A DNA stretch of 64,000 bases from Bathynomus jamesi (lineage: Eukaryota; Arthropoda; Malacostraca; Isopoda; Cirolanidae), in NCBI GenBank assembly GCA_023014485.1, contig JAJOZX010000875.1, positions 99,501 to 163,500 on the forward strand. Direction: 5' to 3'. Each line of letters begins with the position of its first letter. Position 1 is the first letter of the stretch. Below the pieces are notes generated by a model that did not search any database, was not told the origin of the DNA, and was given only the letters and a program-made list of their open reading frames with translations. Below are positions 10,325 through 19,897 of this stretch, in pieces. The position numbers and the translations under genes are program-made.

Positions 10325-11476
10325 GTGATATTTAGAAAAACCTACCTCTATTTACGTTATCGAACCCAATCATAATTTTAAAAACCTGGATTAGATCATC
10401 CCTTAGCCTCCTAGTCTCGAGTGTAGTCAGTTTTAACTCCTTAAGCCTATCCTCGCACGACTTTGACCGAAGCGACGGAATCATCTTGGTTAATCATCTT
10501 TGAACTCTTTCGATTTGTACTCAAAATTCCGAGCTATAAAACCAAGCACTTTGTTCGCTTTATTGACCGCTACTGTACTTTGTTTTGCCACTTTTAATTC
10601 ACGAAGCTCTACGCTTGCCAACTCCTTCCCTGACATACTATACACAAAATTATCGTTACGCGAACCTATATGTAAAATTTAGCACTTATCGACGTTAAAT
10701 CTCATTTGCCATGTGACTGACCAATTATTCAGATCTTCCTAGATTTTACCTCTATCTTCGTCATTAATCGCCCTACCACCCAACTTCGTATCATCCGCAA
10801 ACTTTGAAACTGTACTGACTAGGCCGACATCTAAATCGTTAATATATATAAGAAAAAGCAAAGGGCCCAATACAGAACCCTGAGGAACGCCGCTCGCTAC
10901 ATTAGCCGAAGATGACTCCGATCCATCAACGACCACCCTCTGTTTCCTACCTCGCAACCACTCTTCTATCCAATTTATTACTACACCCATGATTCCATGA
11001 GCCTTAGTTTTTCAATGAGTCTTTTGTGCGGTACGGTGTCAAACGCTTTTTGAAAATCAAAATACACTACATCTACCGCCCGACGACTATCGTAAACTTC
11101 AACCACGCTTTGAAAAAATTCTAAAAGATTAGTTCATATAGTTCATATAGTTCATATAGTCGAACACTTAGAATTGCATAACTTGGTTAGAAATACGCAG
11201 CATGGTTTTAGGCGAAACAAATCTTGCTTAACTAATCTTTTAGAATTTTTTCAAAGCGTGGTTGAAGTTTACGATAGTCGTCGGGCGGTAGATGTAGTGT
11301 ATTTTGATTTTCAAAAAGCCGCACCTTTATCGCCTTCTTAAAGATAGGTGTTACATTTGCTCACTTGAAATTATCTGGTACGCACCCCTCAGAAATAGAC
11401 GCATTAAAAATCTTTGTTAGCGGCAAAACAATGCTTTCTTTTAATTCTTTTAGTTGTATGGGATATGTGGAATCCC

Positions 11477-11480
<4 letters not shown>
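10325..11480 (-). mobile_element. CR1-group LINE copy with an inverted internal segment
   Basis: Same family as 1974-5098. Three blocks can be read: 10325-11130 (minus; C-terminal part back through [30 protein letters not shown] and motif A), 11150-11320 (plus; from VEHLE through NTQHGFRRNKSCLTN to motif A) and 11321-11480 (minus; GDKGA back to [12 protein letters not shown]). The middle block is flipped and duplicates about 75 bases of the first block, so 11055-11130 and 11240-11320 form a hairpin. Three copies of TTCATATAG mark one junction. Confidence 0.8.
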
Positions 11481-11525
<45 letters not shown>

Positions 11526-11604
11526 GGTATATATATATGTGTATATATATATAATGTATATAATAATACATATAATACATATCATAATATGATATAAGCA
11601 ATAC

Positions 11605-11674
<70 letters not shown>
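11480..11674. repeat. Two (TA)n tracts around a short TA-rich spacer
   Basis: Tracts at about 11480-11524 and 11612-11674 interrupt the CR1-group LINE copy at its 5' side. The open frames across them are repeat artefacts. Confidence 0.85.
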
Positions 11675-11675
<1 letters not shown>

Positions 11676-12053
11676 GTTAGGGTTCGTCACTGCATAAGGG
11701 TAGAAAACCTGAAGGTGGTCCATTTCTTTCGCTCGCTTTCTCAATTAAGCCACTGAAGGAGAAAACACCACAGACAAATTTTCATTTGAGTAGCCGTTTA
11801 TTTAGGGGTCGCGTATCCACTACAAAGTTTGTACACTACATACTACATATATTCTGGGATTGGTTTCCCCGTACTGACTATTTTCAGGGGAAGTAACTTT
11901 ATGAAAACTATGTCTTGTTTAACACTCTTAATATTTAAAACATTACAGCATATGAAGACATAATTCGTGTGTTATATTTATAAAAATACATTTTGCTAAT
12001 ACACTTTGTTAAGGATGTATTGAAAAACAGATAATTTAATAAAACAAAATATT
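11675..12053. other. No gene seen
   Basis: AT-rich. A 22-base sequence near 11853-11875 (GGGATTGGTTTCCCCGTACT) recurs with one change at 12894-12914, on the far side of the mariner at 12054, so the flanks may descend from one duplicated LINE fragment. TTTAGGGGTCGCG at about 11798 is matched by its complement at about 13897. Confidence 0.4.
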
Positions 12054-12702
12054 CAGGGTGTCTCAAAAGTCACTATCTATTTTGAAAAATAATGGGAATT
12101 ACGAAAAACTGGTTTAAGACATGAAAAATATATTTATTTCAAAGTAAGTGCCACAAAGAATTAGTGCTATTTATTTATCTGTCTCCACATGGCGACCATC
12201 AGTGTCTCTACAGAGCTCAAAGCGATAAGTTGTTTCCCGGAACACACTTTCCAGCATTTGAGGTGTTATTTTCTGAACTGCATCGGTAATACGATTTCGA
12301 AGTTCGGCTACATCACTAATTCTTCTACCAGTGTACACCTTAGACTTAATGAAACCCCAGGCGAGAAAATCTAATGGTGTTAAATCGGGTGAACGTGCTG
12401 CCCATGGTTGTGTTCCTCCACGACCAATCCAGCGACCGGGGAAGCGTCTGTCAAGATAATCACGTACAATTATTGCATAATGGCACGGTGCTCCATCCTG
12501 CTGAAAAACTACTGTGTCAAGAATGCCATCTGTAAGAAGTTGAGGTTCGAGGAATTGTTCAAGCATGTCAAGATAATAAACCAATTAACTTTTTTTAAAT
12601 ACACAAATTTGCACCAGAAGTACATATCTTTATGCCAGCATAGCATTTTTTTAAAAAACATCCAATGTCACCGAAACAGATAGTGACTTTTGAGACACCC
12701 TG
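12054..12702 (-). mobile_element. Mariner DD41D internal-deletion derivative with perfect 25 bp TIRs
   Basis: The ends 12054-12078 and 12678-12702 are perfect inverted repeats beginning CAGGGTGTCTCAAAAGTCAC. Only the last third of the transposase remains inside. TA follows the right end; the left flank reads TT. It is non-autonomous but has intact ends, so a related transposase could move it. Confidence 0.8.
12171..12584 (-). pseudogene. DD41D mariner transposase, C-terminal 137 residues
   Basis: Contains FQQDGAPCH with the second catalytic Asp and, 41 residues later, the third in PLDFLAWG, then the usual C-terminal helix region ending DGRHVETDK. The helix-turn-helix domains and the first catalytic Asp are deleted. 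Confidence 0.75.
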
Positions 12703-12734
12703 TACTATAAAATACATTTCCACGAAAACCTATA

Positions 12735-12905
12735 AAAAGCAACCACATTCCAGACCTCAGAATTAATGGTAATTCCACAACACATGTTTATCATTTCAAT
12801 TTCCTAGGCATTTACTTTGACAAGAACTTAAACTGGAATGAACACTGTAAAATAATTGGAAACAAAACAGCTAAACTTATATATTGTATTCTAGGATTGG
12901 TTTCC
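12735..12905 (+). pseudogene. LINE reverse transcriptase thumb fragment
   Basis: The plus strand reads NHIPDLRINGN...YHFNFLGIYFDKNLNWNEH, then IIGNKTAKLIYCILG. The FLGI-x-D-x-NL-W--H block is the conserved region just after the palm in several LINE groups. No catalytic motif is present. Confidence 0.55.
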
Positions 12906-12984
12906 CCGTACTACGTGAACACCAACAAAACGAAAGAAATTGACAAACAATACTCGGAAATGGCATGAGAAGAACTAAAAGCCT

Positions 12985-13714
12985 TCAGAAAGGAAGTATT
13001 TTTCAGCGAAGAAGGTCCTTCTTGTTTGCTGTCTTCGGGTACGCTCGCCGATGATCCTCTGCCACCTGGATCATGTATTGGAGCTGATCCTCGTGCTTGG
13101 TACGCCCCTTTGCCGTGAACTCGTGGATGAGGGCCACTCCTCTTTCAGCAGTGTCGTTAGTCACGAGGAGCTTCCCGACCCGTTCCTTCCCCAGATTGTA
13201 ACCGTCTGATGTTATTCAGGCCGCAGGGGCATTGACAAGAACGCAGTATCGATTTCAAGATGGTGGAAGATCCTCTTAGAGACCATCTGATATGTCAGCA
13301 TCTGCAACATCGTCGGCGAAGAGAGGGAGACCGACTGTAACTTCAGACAAGTACCATAGATGCCGACTCATCGCCTTCGTGCCGGCTTCCTTGATGATGG
13401 GATCCTCATGTTCCGCGAGTTCCTTGAGCAGCGTGAGGTCCATTCGTGCTGCTGCGGAAGCTGTTTTGGCTGTGAACCAAACGCGTAGGTAATGTTTTAC
13501 GACGAAAATGCAGAAATCTCCGAGCTTTTCCCAGAGAAGTCCCATGCGGTTCGGGCTACGAGAGGAAGAAGGACGTTGCGGCCGCAAAAGTCTAACAAAC
13601 TCTTTCTTGAACATCCAAATCTTCAGGGTTTCCCCAACAACCAGATTTCATCAGCTAGCTTCTTCACTTCCTTAGCACCTTTCGTCGCCATTTTCATTAA
13701 GCAAACCACCTGTA
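12985..13714 (-). pseudogene. Coding relic of an unrecognised protein
   Basis: Codon-like and clearly more GC-rich than its surroundings. The minus strand starts MATKGAKEVKKLADEIWLLG near 13692, shifts frame near 13620, continues as a 112-residue stretch with MDLTLLKELAEHEDPIIKEA and SRHLWYLSEVTVGLPLFADD, then shifts again to give GKERVGKLLVTNDTAERGVA and KHEDQLQYMIQVAEDHRR near 13000-13200. At least two frameshifts and stops make it non-functional as read. I do not recognise the family; no transposase, nuclease or polymerase motif is visible. A retrocopy or part of a larger mobile element are both possible. Confidence 0.5.
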
Positions 13715-13739
13715 GAAGAAAAGAAACCAACATTTAATA

Positions 13740-14479
13740 GAGAGCCTCATATAGAAAATCTTAACCCCATGTATTCCAGGATATTTTAACGAAAAGAACA
13801 GCCGAGGTTGGGCCATATGACATATATATTATATAGTGTTAAACCAGATCATATGACCCCACCCCGGTATAAATAGGGTTATTAATTCACTGTGCGCGAC
13901 CCCTAAACATTAATATATTGAAATGATTTTTATACTGCCAGGTTTTCTCATTAAGTGGATCAAAATTGCAAGCGAGCGAACGCGTGTGACAACTTCATGT
14001 TTTTTGACGCACCCTAAATTATTTATATATATATATATATATAATACATTTAAACTTTTAAGTTTTTATTCCTATATTCAAAGGAATAACTATAGGTTAA
14101 CTATTTTGTCTTGACTATCAATTGTTTTGTATTCAAAACATTATGTTCACCCGCTTTGTCCTTCTCATGCTGTAAATCTGTTATACATGAGATTACCTTT
14201 CATTTGCATACGAGCTCTTTGAAGAGACCAGCAAATATTCCATTGTACTTTCTTCATCTTGAAAAAATATATTCGGAAAACGGGTAAACGTTCACTTTGT
14301 GATAGAAGAAAAGATGAAGGAAAAAACATTTCTTTTGCAAGCAAAACGCACCGAACAACCAAAGACATTTTCGTAAAATGGAACGCGAAGAATATTTTCT
14401 TTTCATGGCATTTAATTTTAAACATTTCGTACAATGTTAAGATAATTAATGCACACTAGTATAACGAGGATTTACATCA

Positions 14480-14482
<3 letters not shown>
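13740..14482. other. No recognisable gene; short (TA)n tract
   Basis: AT-rich DNA with a (TA)n tract at 14022-14043. Around 14220-14420 frames stay open on both strands for 60-90 codons, but no motif is seen and the composition is biased. Confidence 0.45.

Positions 14483-14530
<48 letters not shown>
14483..14530. repeat. (CA)n microsatellite
   Basis: Uninterrupted CA repeat of about 48 bases. Confidence 0.9.
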
Positions 14531-14531
<1 letters not shown>

Positions 14532-14636
14532 GTTTAAACACATGGACATACGTGTACAGTCAGTCTAAAATGTTCTGTCGTGAAGCTCGGTGTTTCAGTA
14601 TTTATTAGTAACAATATATATATATATATATATATA

Positions 14637-14935
14637 CCTCAGTGGTGTAGTGGTTAGCATCACTGACTACGACTCCATCAGCCCCAGGATCGAGACCCGG
14701 TGACGACAAGCGGCGCGCAGCAAAACCCAGCTGTTTAGCCTTCCACACAATATAAAAGAAATAGGTTGGTAGATAAATGGGTGCCCTGGGTAGCCTAGTG
14801 GTTAAGGCGCTGGGCTGCTGGTGGGGCGTGGTTCGGATTCCACGTTAAACTGTGGGTCTAAGGTGGAGTGAGAAGCTTGACCTTTATCAGTATGAACAAT
14901 TAGGGCGGAAGCAAAACCAAGGTTTAACCAAGGTT
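14637..14935 (+). mobile_element. Bipartite tRNA-derived SINE, copy 1
   Basis: Two tRNA-like units in tandem. The first has box A-like GTGTAGTGGTTAGC and box B-like GGATCGAGACCC; the second has CTAGTGGTTAAGGCGC and GGTTCGGATTCC. A common body with AAACCCAGCTGTT lies between, and the 3' end carries tandem CCAAGGTT units. Such boxes are internal RNA polymerase III promoters. Other copies: 20027-20309, 34495-34758, 34759-34935 and 43285-43585. Confidence 0.75.
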
Positions 14936-14957
14936 ATATATACACACACTTATACAG

Positions 14958-14988
<31 letters not shown>

Positions 14989-14989
14989 T

Positions 14990-15240
14990 ATTTATATATG
15001 TTGGGGACAATGATGATGATGATGATGATCATAATGATCATGATGTCTGTCTGTCTGTTCTATGTTATTTATACACGCCTAAACGGCGAGGGTAATCTAC
15101 ACCAAATTTAGTATACACATTAAATGAGAACCATGGAAGGTTTTAGAAACACACCCGCTCCTCCCAGTACCCTCTTAAGTCGTTTCGGGTGTTTTGCTGA
15201 GCAAAGCGGAGCAGGTATTCTAATGTGTGTATATATATAT
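14990..15240. repeat. Dispersed-repeat-like stretch with (GAT)n
   Basis: Begins with (GATGAT)n and CTGTCTGTCTGT, then ACGCCTAAACGGCGAGGG, a form common at the ends of dispersed invertebrate repeats. No second copy is in this window, so the call is tentative. Confidence 0.3.
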
Positions 15241-15339
15241 ATAGATATATATATATACCGGGTGGACCAAAAACACTATTACCCTGATTTTGAACAATAT
15301 AATTTTACCTTTTATGAAGTGTTATTTGTACAATCAATA

Positions 15340-15914
15340 CAGGGATATTTTAATTGATTCATCCGATTTCAACTGAGAATACTTCCGTACCTATCAACCA
15401 TGCATCAACTGGGCATACACCACATGAAAGAGGAAATCTTCAAGTTTTACAAAATCACCGCGAGAGGGCTCCAAAGTCACGCTGTGGCCTAGCCTAGCAA
15501 CAAACAGTCAGTGTGAAAATGGCGTCCGCACAGCAGAAGGCGTTTTGTGTGTTGCAGTTTTCGAGCTGTAAATCGGTAGTCACAGTGCCGATACCTGCCG
15601 ATACCACCGACGGATGCTCTGAGCACCCGGTGGATCTGTTCTGTAACGTCGACGAAACTCACGCTGCACTGTGACTACCGATTTACAGCTCGAAAACTGC
15701 AACACACAAAACGCCTTCTGCTGTGAGGACGCCATTTTCACACTGACTGTTTGTTGCTAGGCTAGGCCACGGCGTGAAGTTGGAGCCCTCTCGCGGTGAT
15801 TTTGTAAAACTCGGAGATTTCCTCTTTCATGTCGTGTATGCCCAGTTGATGCACGGTTGATAGGTACGGAAGTATTCTCAGTTGAAATCGGACAAATCAT
15901 TTTAAATAGCCCTG
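15340..15914. mobile_element. Palindromic MITE built from the 5' end of a mariner
   Basis: Arms of about 240 bases, ending CAGGGATATTTTAA and, inverted, CAGGGCTATTTAAAATG, form an almost perfect fold-back, with TA on both sides. Both arms contain the start of a transposase: ATG at 15519 on plus and at 15735 on minus, reading MASAQQKAFCVLQFSSCKSV; the minus copy continues VQREFRRRYRTDPPGAQSIR through the loop. It looks like a 5' end joined to an inverted copy of itself. Confidence 0.75.
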
Positions 15915-16046
15915 TATATGTGTCCTGTATAGAATTTCGTGGTGTATCTCGTGGTGAAGTTGGACTTTTGCTAACTGTAACCATTATTTTGTAATTCGCT
16001 GTTATACAGACACGGGTAGAAAAACTTTCTGTTTCTATACAGTTAC

Positions 16047-16832
16047 CTAATTGAGTTCAAGATTATGCGGAATGTGCCCTCCTCCATTAATAATGCACGC
16101 TTGCAACCTTGACTTCGCCCTTATCGACTGCAGTACCGTATCAAGGATTTTTTCTTGGTAATAAGCAGCAGTGAGTTTGGCATTTTGATCCACAAAAACA
16201 ATCTCTGACTTCCCTAACTTTGAAATAAAGATGGAAACCATGACTTTTTGAGAAAAATGTGGACGTTCCCTGCAAAGTCGATCTAGACTGATAGAATTTT
16301 TGTCCTGTCTTCCATAAACTCGGTCATTTTGCGTGTTTGTTGTTGAAGCAACCGTAAAGGTCTTCTCGTCGCTGAACCATATTTTCGACACTTCTCTGTC
16401 TGGGAATCGATCTAACAGAGCACGACATTTTTCAACTCTGCTTGCTTATTTGATGCAGAGAGCTTATGAACTTCGACTCTTTTAAAGCATTTAAGACCTA
16501 GATCATCTTTGACTATACGACGAACACTAGAGCGAGAAATACCAGTAGTTTTTGAAATTTCTCTAACGGACTTGTGGGTGTTGGGCCGTTCTTCTTGACT
16601 GCATATTATGGATGAAACCATGTCAATTTTTTCCTCAGTACGTGATGTTTTTAGCCTTCCACTGCCTTCTTTTCGTTTGGTCGACCCTGTGATATCGATT
16701 TTCTTTATGAGATAATGAAGTACAGGTATCGTCCGTCGTTTATTTGGAAACTCTCTTCATTCGTTTTGCACCCGTGTTTCTCCTTACGCAGGTTCAATAT
16801 CAATGCTTCATCTTCCAAAGAGTATTTCATTA
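16047..16832 (-). pseudogene. Tc1/mariner transposase, decayed
   Basis: Starts MKYSLEDEALILNLRK near 16832, shifts frame, continues with a helix-turn-helix (SVREISKTTGISRSSVRRIV), then after a stop KIWFSDEKTFTVAS (first catalytic Asp) and KVMVSIFISKLGKSEIVFVD. The expected second motif (QD-APAH) has decayed to INGGGHIPHN, and the third Asp region is not found. The subgroup cannot be fixed because the second-third Asp spacing is lost. Confidence 0.65.
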
Positions 16833-17193
16833 TGTTATAAGTTGTTCACCAACTATAGCAGAATGATGGTCTGAAATAAAAAAGGAAATAAATTAATTAT
16901 TTTTTGTAAATATTAGGAAAATTAATTATTTATGGGGAAACTGACTGTCATCTGAAAGTATCAGTTGCTGACTTTGACCGTCTTTCAATTGAGCACCATA
17001 TTCGGATACCACCCTCAACTTGTGACCCTGTATCTCTACTCCTGCGGCGTTGAATCTAGATTCAAAGCCAGCATTTGAAAGAGTAAAGGTATGGGTACAA
17101 CATACGGCCTCAGCAGTAAGATCAATGTAGAGGGTGAGCAACAATATTTTTTCAAAAGTTGTTAATGGTTTTTTGGCCCACCCTGTATATACA

Positions 17194-17197
<4 letters not shown>

Positions 17198-17230
<33 letters not shown>
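17198..17230. repeat. (GT)n microsatellite
   Basis: Uninterrupted GT repeat just right of the Tc1/mariner-type element. Confidence 0.9.
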
Positions 17231-17231
<1 letters not shown>

Positions 17232-17591
17232 TATTGATTTTTTTAATTCAATTATATGGAAATTTTCCATTTCATCGATGAATTTCCATTTATAATTGGC
17301 TATTATTCAAATATTATTGGACATTATTTAACTGTTCTAAATTTATTAGTTCGATCGTAGAGGCATCAGTGCATTAATTTTAGTTCATTCCAAAATTATG
17401 AACGAAAATTAAGAATAATCAGCTGAGCTGAAGAGTTAAGTTCAAAGGTTTTAAAGCTGAATAATTTTTAACCTTAGTTTTTATCAGATTCCAGAGGCGT
17501 CAGTTCTAAGTTGTTAATTTGGGCACAATTGTTTGTGCTGTAATCACACTAACTATATAGTTTTTTATCTGTAATAATAACTGGTAGTACA

Positions 17592-17594
<3 letters not shown>
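17231..17594. other. No recognisable feature
   Basis: AT-rich sequence with stops in every frame; no repeat or terminal repeat recognised. A (TA)n tract follows at 17595-17624. Confidence 0.5.
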
Positions 17595-17627
<33 letters not shown>

Positions 17628-17730
17628 TTAACTGCAATGACCACGCAGTATATTAACGTATAGAAACGACGTAAGTATAGAGGAGTGTTCTGCACACGAG
17701 GAAGAGAAATAACAAACAAATGAAAAATAA

Positions 17731-17804
17731 GGCACCCGCCCGGGAATCGAACCCAGGATCTTCCGATTGCCGGTCAGACGTGCTAACCACTACACTACGG
17801 AGCC
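17731..17804 (-). other. tRNA-like sequence, unit 1
   Basis: Minus-strand copy identical in layout to the plus-strand units: D arm with box A, a five-pair anticodon stem around CCGGCAA, and a T arm with TTCGATT. A run of T follows on the minus strand. See 18037-18110 for details. Confidence 0.5.
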
Positions 17805-18036
17805 ACGATAGTCAGAAGTTGTAATTCTCCTACATAGGGCAGAAACCAATGCCTTGAGAGGGCACCCTCGCAAATCGTGAATATGTACATTTAACTGCAA
17901 TGACCACGCAGTATATTAACGTATAGAAACGACGTAAGTATAGAGGAGTGTTCTGCACACGAGGAAGAGAAATAACAAACAAATGAAAAATAAGGCACCC
18001 GCCCTATGTAGGAGAATTACAACTTCTGACTATCGT

Positions 18037-18110
18037 GGGTCCGTAGTGTAGTGGTTAGCACGTCTGACCGGCAATCGGAAGATCCTGGGTTCGATTCCCG
18101 GGCGGGTGCC
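18037..18110 (+). other. tRNA-like sequence, unit 2
   Basis: Folds as a tRNA: D stem GTGT/GCAC, anticodon stem TCTGA/TCGGA around CCGGCAA (anticodon position GGC, but position 33 is C rather than U), and T stem CTGGG/CCCGG around TTCGATT. The acceptor stem GGGTCCG/GGGTGCC has mismatches, so it is probably tRNA-derived rather than a working tRNA. TTATTTTT follows at once, a plausible RNA polymerase III stop. Confidence 0.5.
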
Positions 18111-18299
18111 TTATTTTTCATTTGTTTGTTATTTCTCTTCCTCGTGTGCAGAACACTCCTCTATACTTACGTCGTTTCTATACGTTAATATACTGCGTGG
18201 TCATTGCAGTTTAATGTACATATTCACGATTTGCGAGGGTGCCCTCTCAAGGCATTGGTTTCTGCCCTATGTAGGAGAATTACAACTTCTGACTATCGT

Positions 18300-18371
18300 G
18301 GCTCCGTAGTGTAGTGGTTAGCACGTCTGACCGGCAATCGGAAGATCCTGGGTTCGATTCCGGGCGGTGCC
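18300..18371 (+). other. tRNA-like sequence, unit 3, two G deleted
   Basis: As unit 2, but GATTCCGGGCGGTGCC lacks one C/G in the T arm and one G in the acceptor arm, which breaks the fold further. TTATTTTT follows. Confidence 0.45.
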
Positions 18372-18560
18372 TTATTTTTCATTTGTTTGTTATTTCTCTT
18401 CCTCGTGTGCAGAACACTCCTCTATACTTACGTCGTTTCTATACGTTAATATACTGCGTGGTCATTGCAGTTAAATGTACATATTCACGATTTGCGAGGG
18501 TGCCCTCTCAAGGCATTGGTTTCTGCCCTATGTAGGAGAATTACAACTTCTGACTATCGT

Positions 18561-18634
18561 GGCTCCGTAGTGTAGTGGTTAGCACGTCTGACCGGCAATC
18601 GGAAGATCCTGGGTTCGATTCCCGGGCGGGTGCC
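18561..18634 (+). other. tRNA-like sequence, unit 4
   Basis: Same as unit 2, with GGCTCCG at the 5' end. Boxes A and B are intact and TTATTTTT follows. Confidence 0.5.
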
Positions 18635-18755
18635 TTATTTTTCATTTGTTTGTTATTTCTCTTCCTCGTGTGCAGAACACTCCTCTATACTTACGTCGTT
18701 TCTATACATATATATATATATATATGATGCAAACCCACAAGGAAAAATAAAAATG

Positions 18756-18801
18756 ATTCCAAGGACTTTCGTGTATTCAGAAGTACACCTTGTCAGGGAA
18801 T
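18756..18801 (-). ncRNA. Hammerhead ribozyme motif, PLE-B left end
   Basis: Minus strand: AUUCC, CUGACAA, stem II GUGUA/UACAC, GAAA, a tiny stem III (G-C with a two-base loop), UU, GGAAU. The core has A where the conserved G of CUGANGA is expected, so this copy is probably impaired. Confidence 0.5.
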
Positions 18802-18847
18802 GAAGGGAGAAGGCGAGATGACAAAAATATATACTTATGTACAGCCG

Positions 18848-19049
18848 TAGGCTGACCATATTTCTTTGAGACAAAAACGGGACATTGGGATGGCAAAAAA
18901 GGGAGGGGGTTATGTAATATTCTGTATTCATGAAAAAGTAAGTACATAAACCGGGACAAAATTGACATTTTTATTAAAACGACGGGACGGCCAGGAAATA
19001 TAAAACAAACGGTACTGTCCCGTTCAAAACGGTACGTATGGTCAGCCTA
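18848..19049. mobile_element. MITE with TAGGCTGACCATA ends
   Basis: Thirteen-base perfect terminal inverted repeats (TAGGCTGACCATA) enclose 202 bases in the 3' UTR of PLE-B. The short ends without TA flanks suggest a hAT-type MITE. No coding capacity. Confidence 0.65.
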
Positions 19050-19085
19050 GTAGCGGGACAGAAAAATAAAAAGATTAGCACATGA

Positions 19086-19866
19086 TTAACAAGAGTTGAT
19101 TAAAGGCAAAAGGTATTTTAACAGGGTATTGTCAATTTTATACATTCCCGCACTGTTATTGAAATTATTTTTAAAATGGATAAATGCACATTCTAGAATA
19201 TTCCTTTCAGTTATATCTGTGTTTTTAACGAGTGCTTTAGAACTATCCCATTTGATACTCTGATTACATCTATACATATGGTTAAACAATGCATTAGAAT
19301 TATTTGCTGTTCTAAACGCATATTTATGCTGTTTTACCCTAATGTCTAACGTTTTACCCGTTTGGCCTATATACTGTATACTGAGTTACATCGTGTACAT
19401 CCGATCGAATACACACAACCGACAACATTATCCGGGCTGTTCTTTATTAGGCGTGATTTAACAGTGTTATTATACTTAAAGACTACATTGATACCAATTG
19501 CTTGAAGTAAAGTTGGAAGATATTGAAAATTAACATGGTAAGGTAGGCTAAGGATATTTTTAAGCTCAAATTCCTTTACAGTTACACTATTATAATACCT
19601 ATTCTTGGCTTTCCTAAGACAGTTTTCTAGAAATGAAATAGGATAACATAATTTAGTACCAATATTCATGATATTGCATAACTCGTAACCTAAAAATTCA
19701 GGACTGACAACTCTTAATGTTCTAAGACACAGCTGAGAAAATAGAAGATTTAACCGAGGGATGATGGTCAGAATAAAAATGTACATAAGAGTTATTATTA
19801 GTGTCCCGCTGTACATGGGTATATATTTTGGTCATCTTGCCTTCTCCCTTCATTCCCTGACGAAGT
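19086..19866 (-). pseudogene. Penelope-like thumb/GIY-YIG region (PLE-B)
   Basis: Reads LRTLRVVSPEFLGYELCNI and LCYPISFLENCLRKAKNRYY, parallel to LRALRIASPEYIDAELEKI in PLE-A, then the nuclease GCVYSIGCTRCNSVY with a C-x2-C insert, a short frameshift, YIGQTGKTLDIRVKQHKYAF, and the tail ending LPLINSC. The reverse transcriptase catalytic motifs are absent because of 5' truncation. Confidence 0.75.
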
Positions 19867-19897
19867 GTACCTCTGAATACACGAAAGACCTTGGAAT
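19852..19897 (+). ncRNA. Hammerhead ribozyme motif, PLE-B right inverted cap, consensus core
   Basis: AUUCC / CUGACGA / stem II GUGUA-UACAC with a CCUCUGAA loop / GAAA / G-ACC / UU / GGAAU. The core agrees fully with CUGANGA...GAAA, stem I and stem II are perfect five-pair helices, and stem III is two pairs. This is the best-formed ribozyme motif in the window. Confidence 0.7.

Larger units (their letters stand above)
15258..17185 (-). mobile_element. Tc1/mariner-type element with a MITE nested in it
   Basis: Imperfect terminal inverted repeats: CCGGGTGGACCAAAAACACT on the left and, inverted, CAGGGTGGGCCAAAAAACCA on the right, both flanked by TA, the normal target duplication of this superfamily. 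The transposase runs on the minus strand from about 16832. A 575-bp palindromic MITE (15340-15914) has inserted near its 3' end. Confidence 0.75.
17625..18707. repeat. Tandem and inverted array of 261-263 bp tRNA-like units
   Basis: Each unit is a 72-74 base tRNA-like sequence plus a linker of about 189 bases. One full and one partial unit run on the minus strand (17625-17878 and 17879-18004); then the array flips, and two full units and one partial unit run on the plus strand. The start-to-start distances are 263 and 261; the difference is two G residues missing from the middle unit. The flip at 18004/18005 shares the four bases GCCC between the two orientations. The array ends in a (TA)n tract abutting PLE-B. 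Confidence 0.8.

Noticed and set aside
18106..18535. Two protein-like frames across the tandem array
   Set aside because: They read through the tRNA-like repeat units, and the same peptide recurs because the DNA repeats.
18037..18634. Functional tRNA-Ala genes
   Set aside because: Anticodon position reads GGC, but C33, acceptor mismatches and the repeat context favour a tRNA-derived repeat.
17625..18707. CRISPR array
   Set aside because: Repeats are about 260 bp with tRNA-like parts and invert midway, in animal DNA. There are no short spaced direct repeats.
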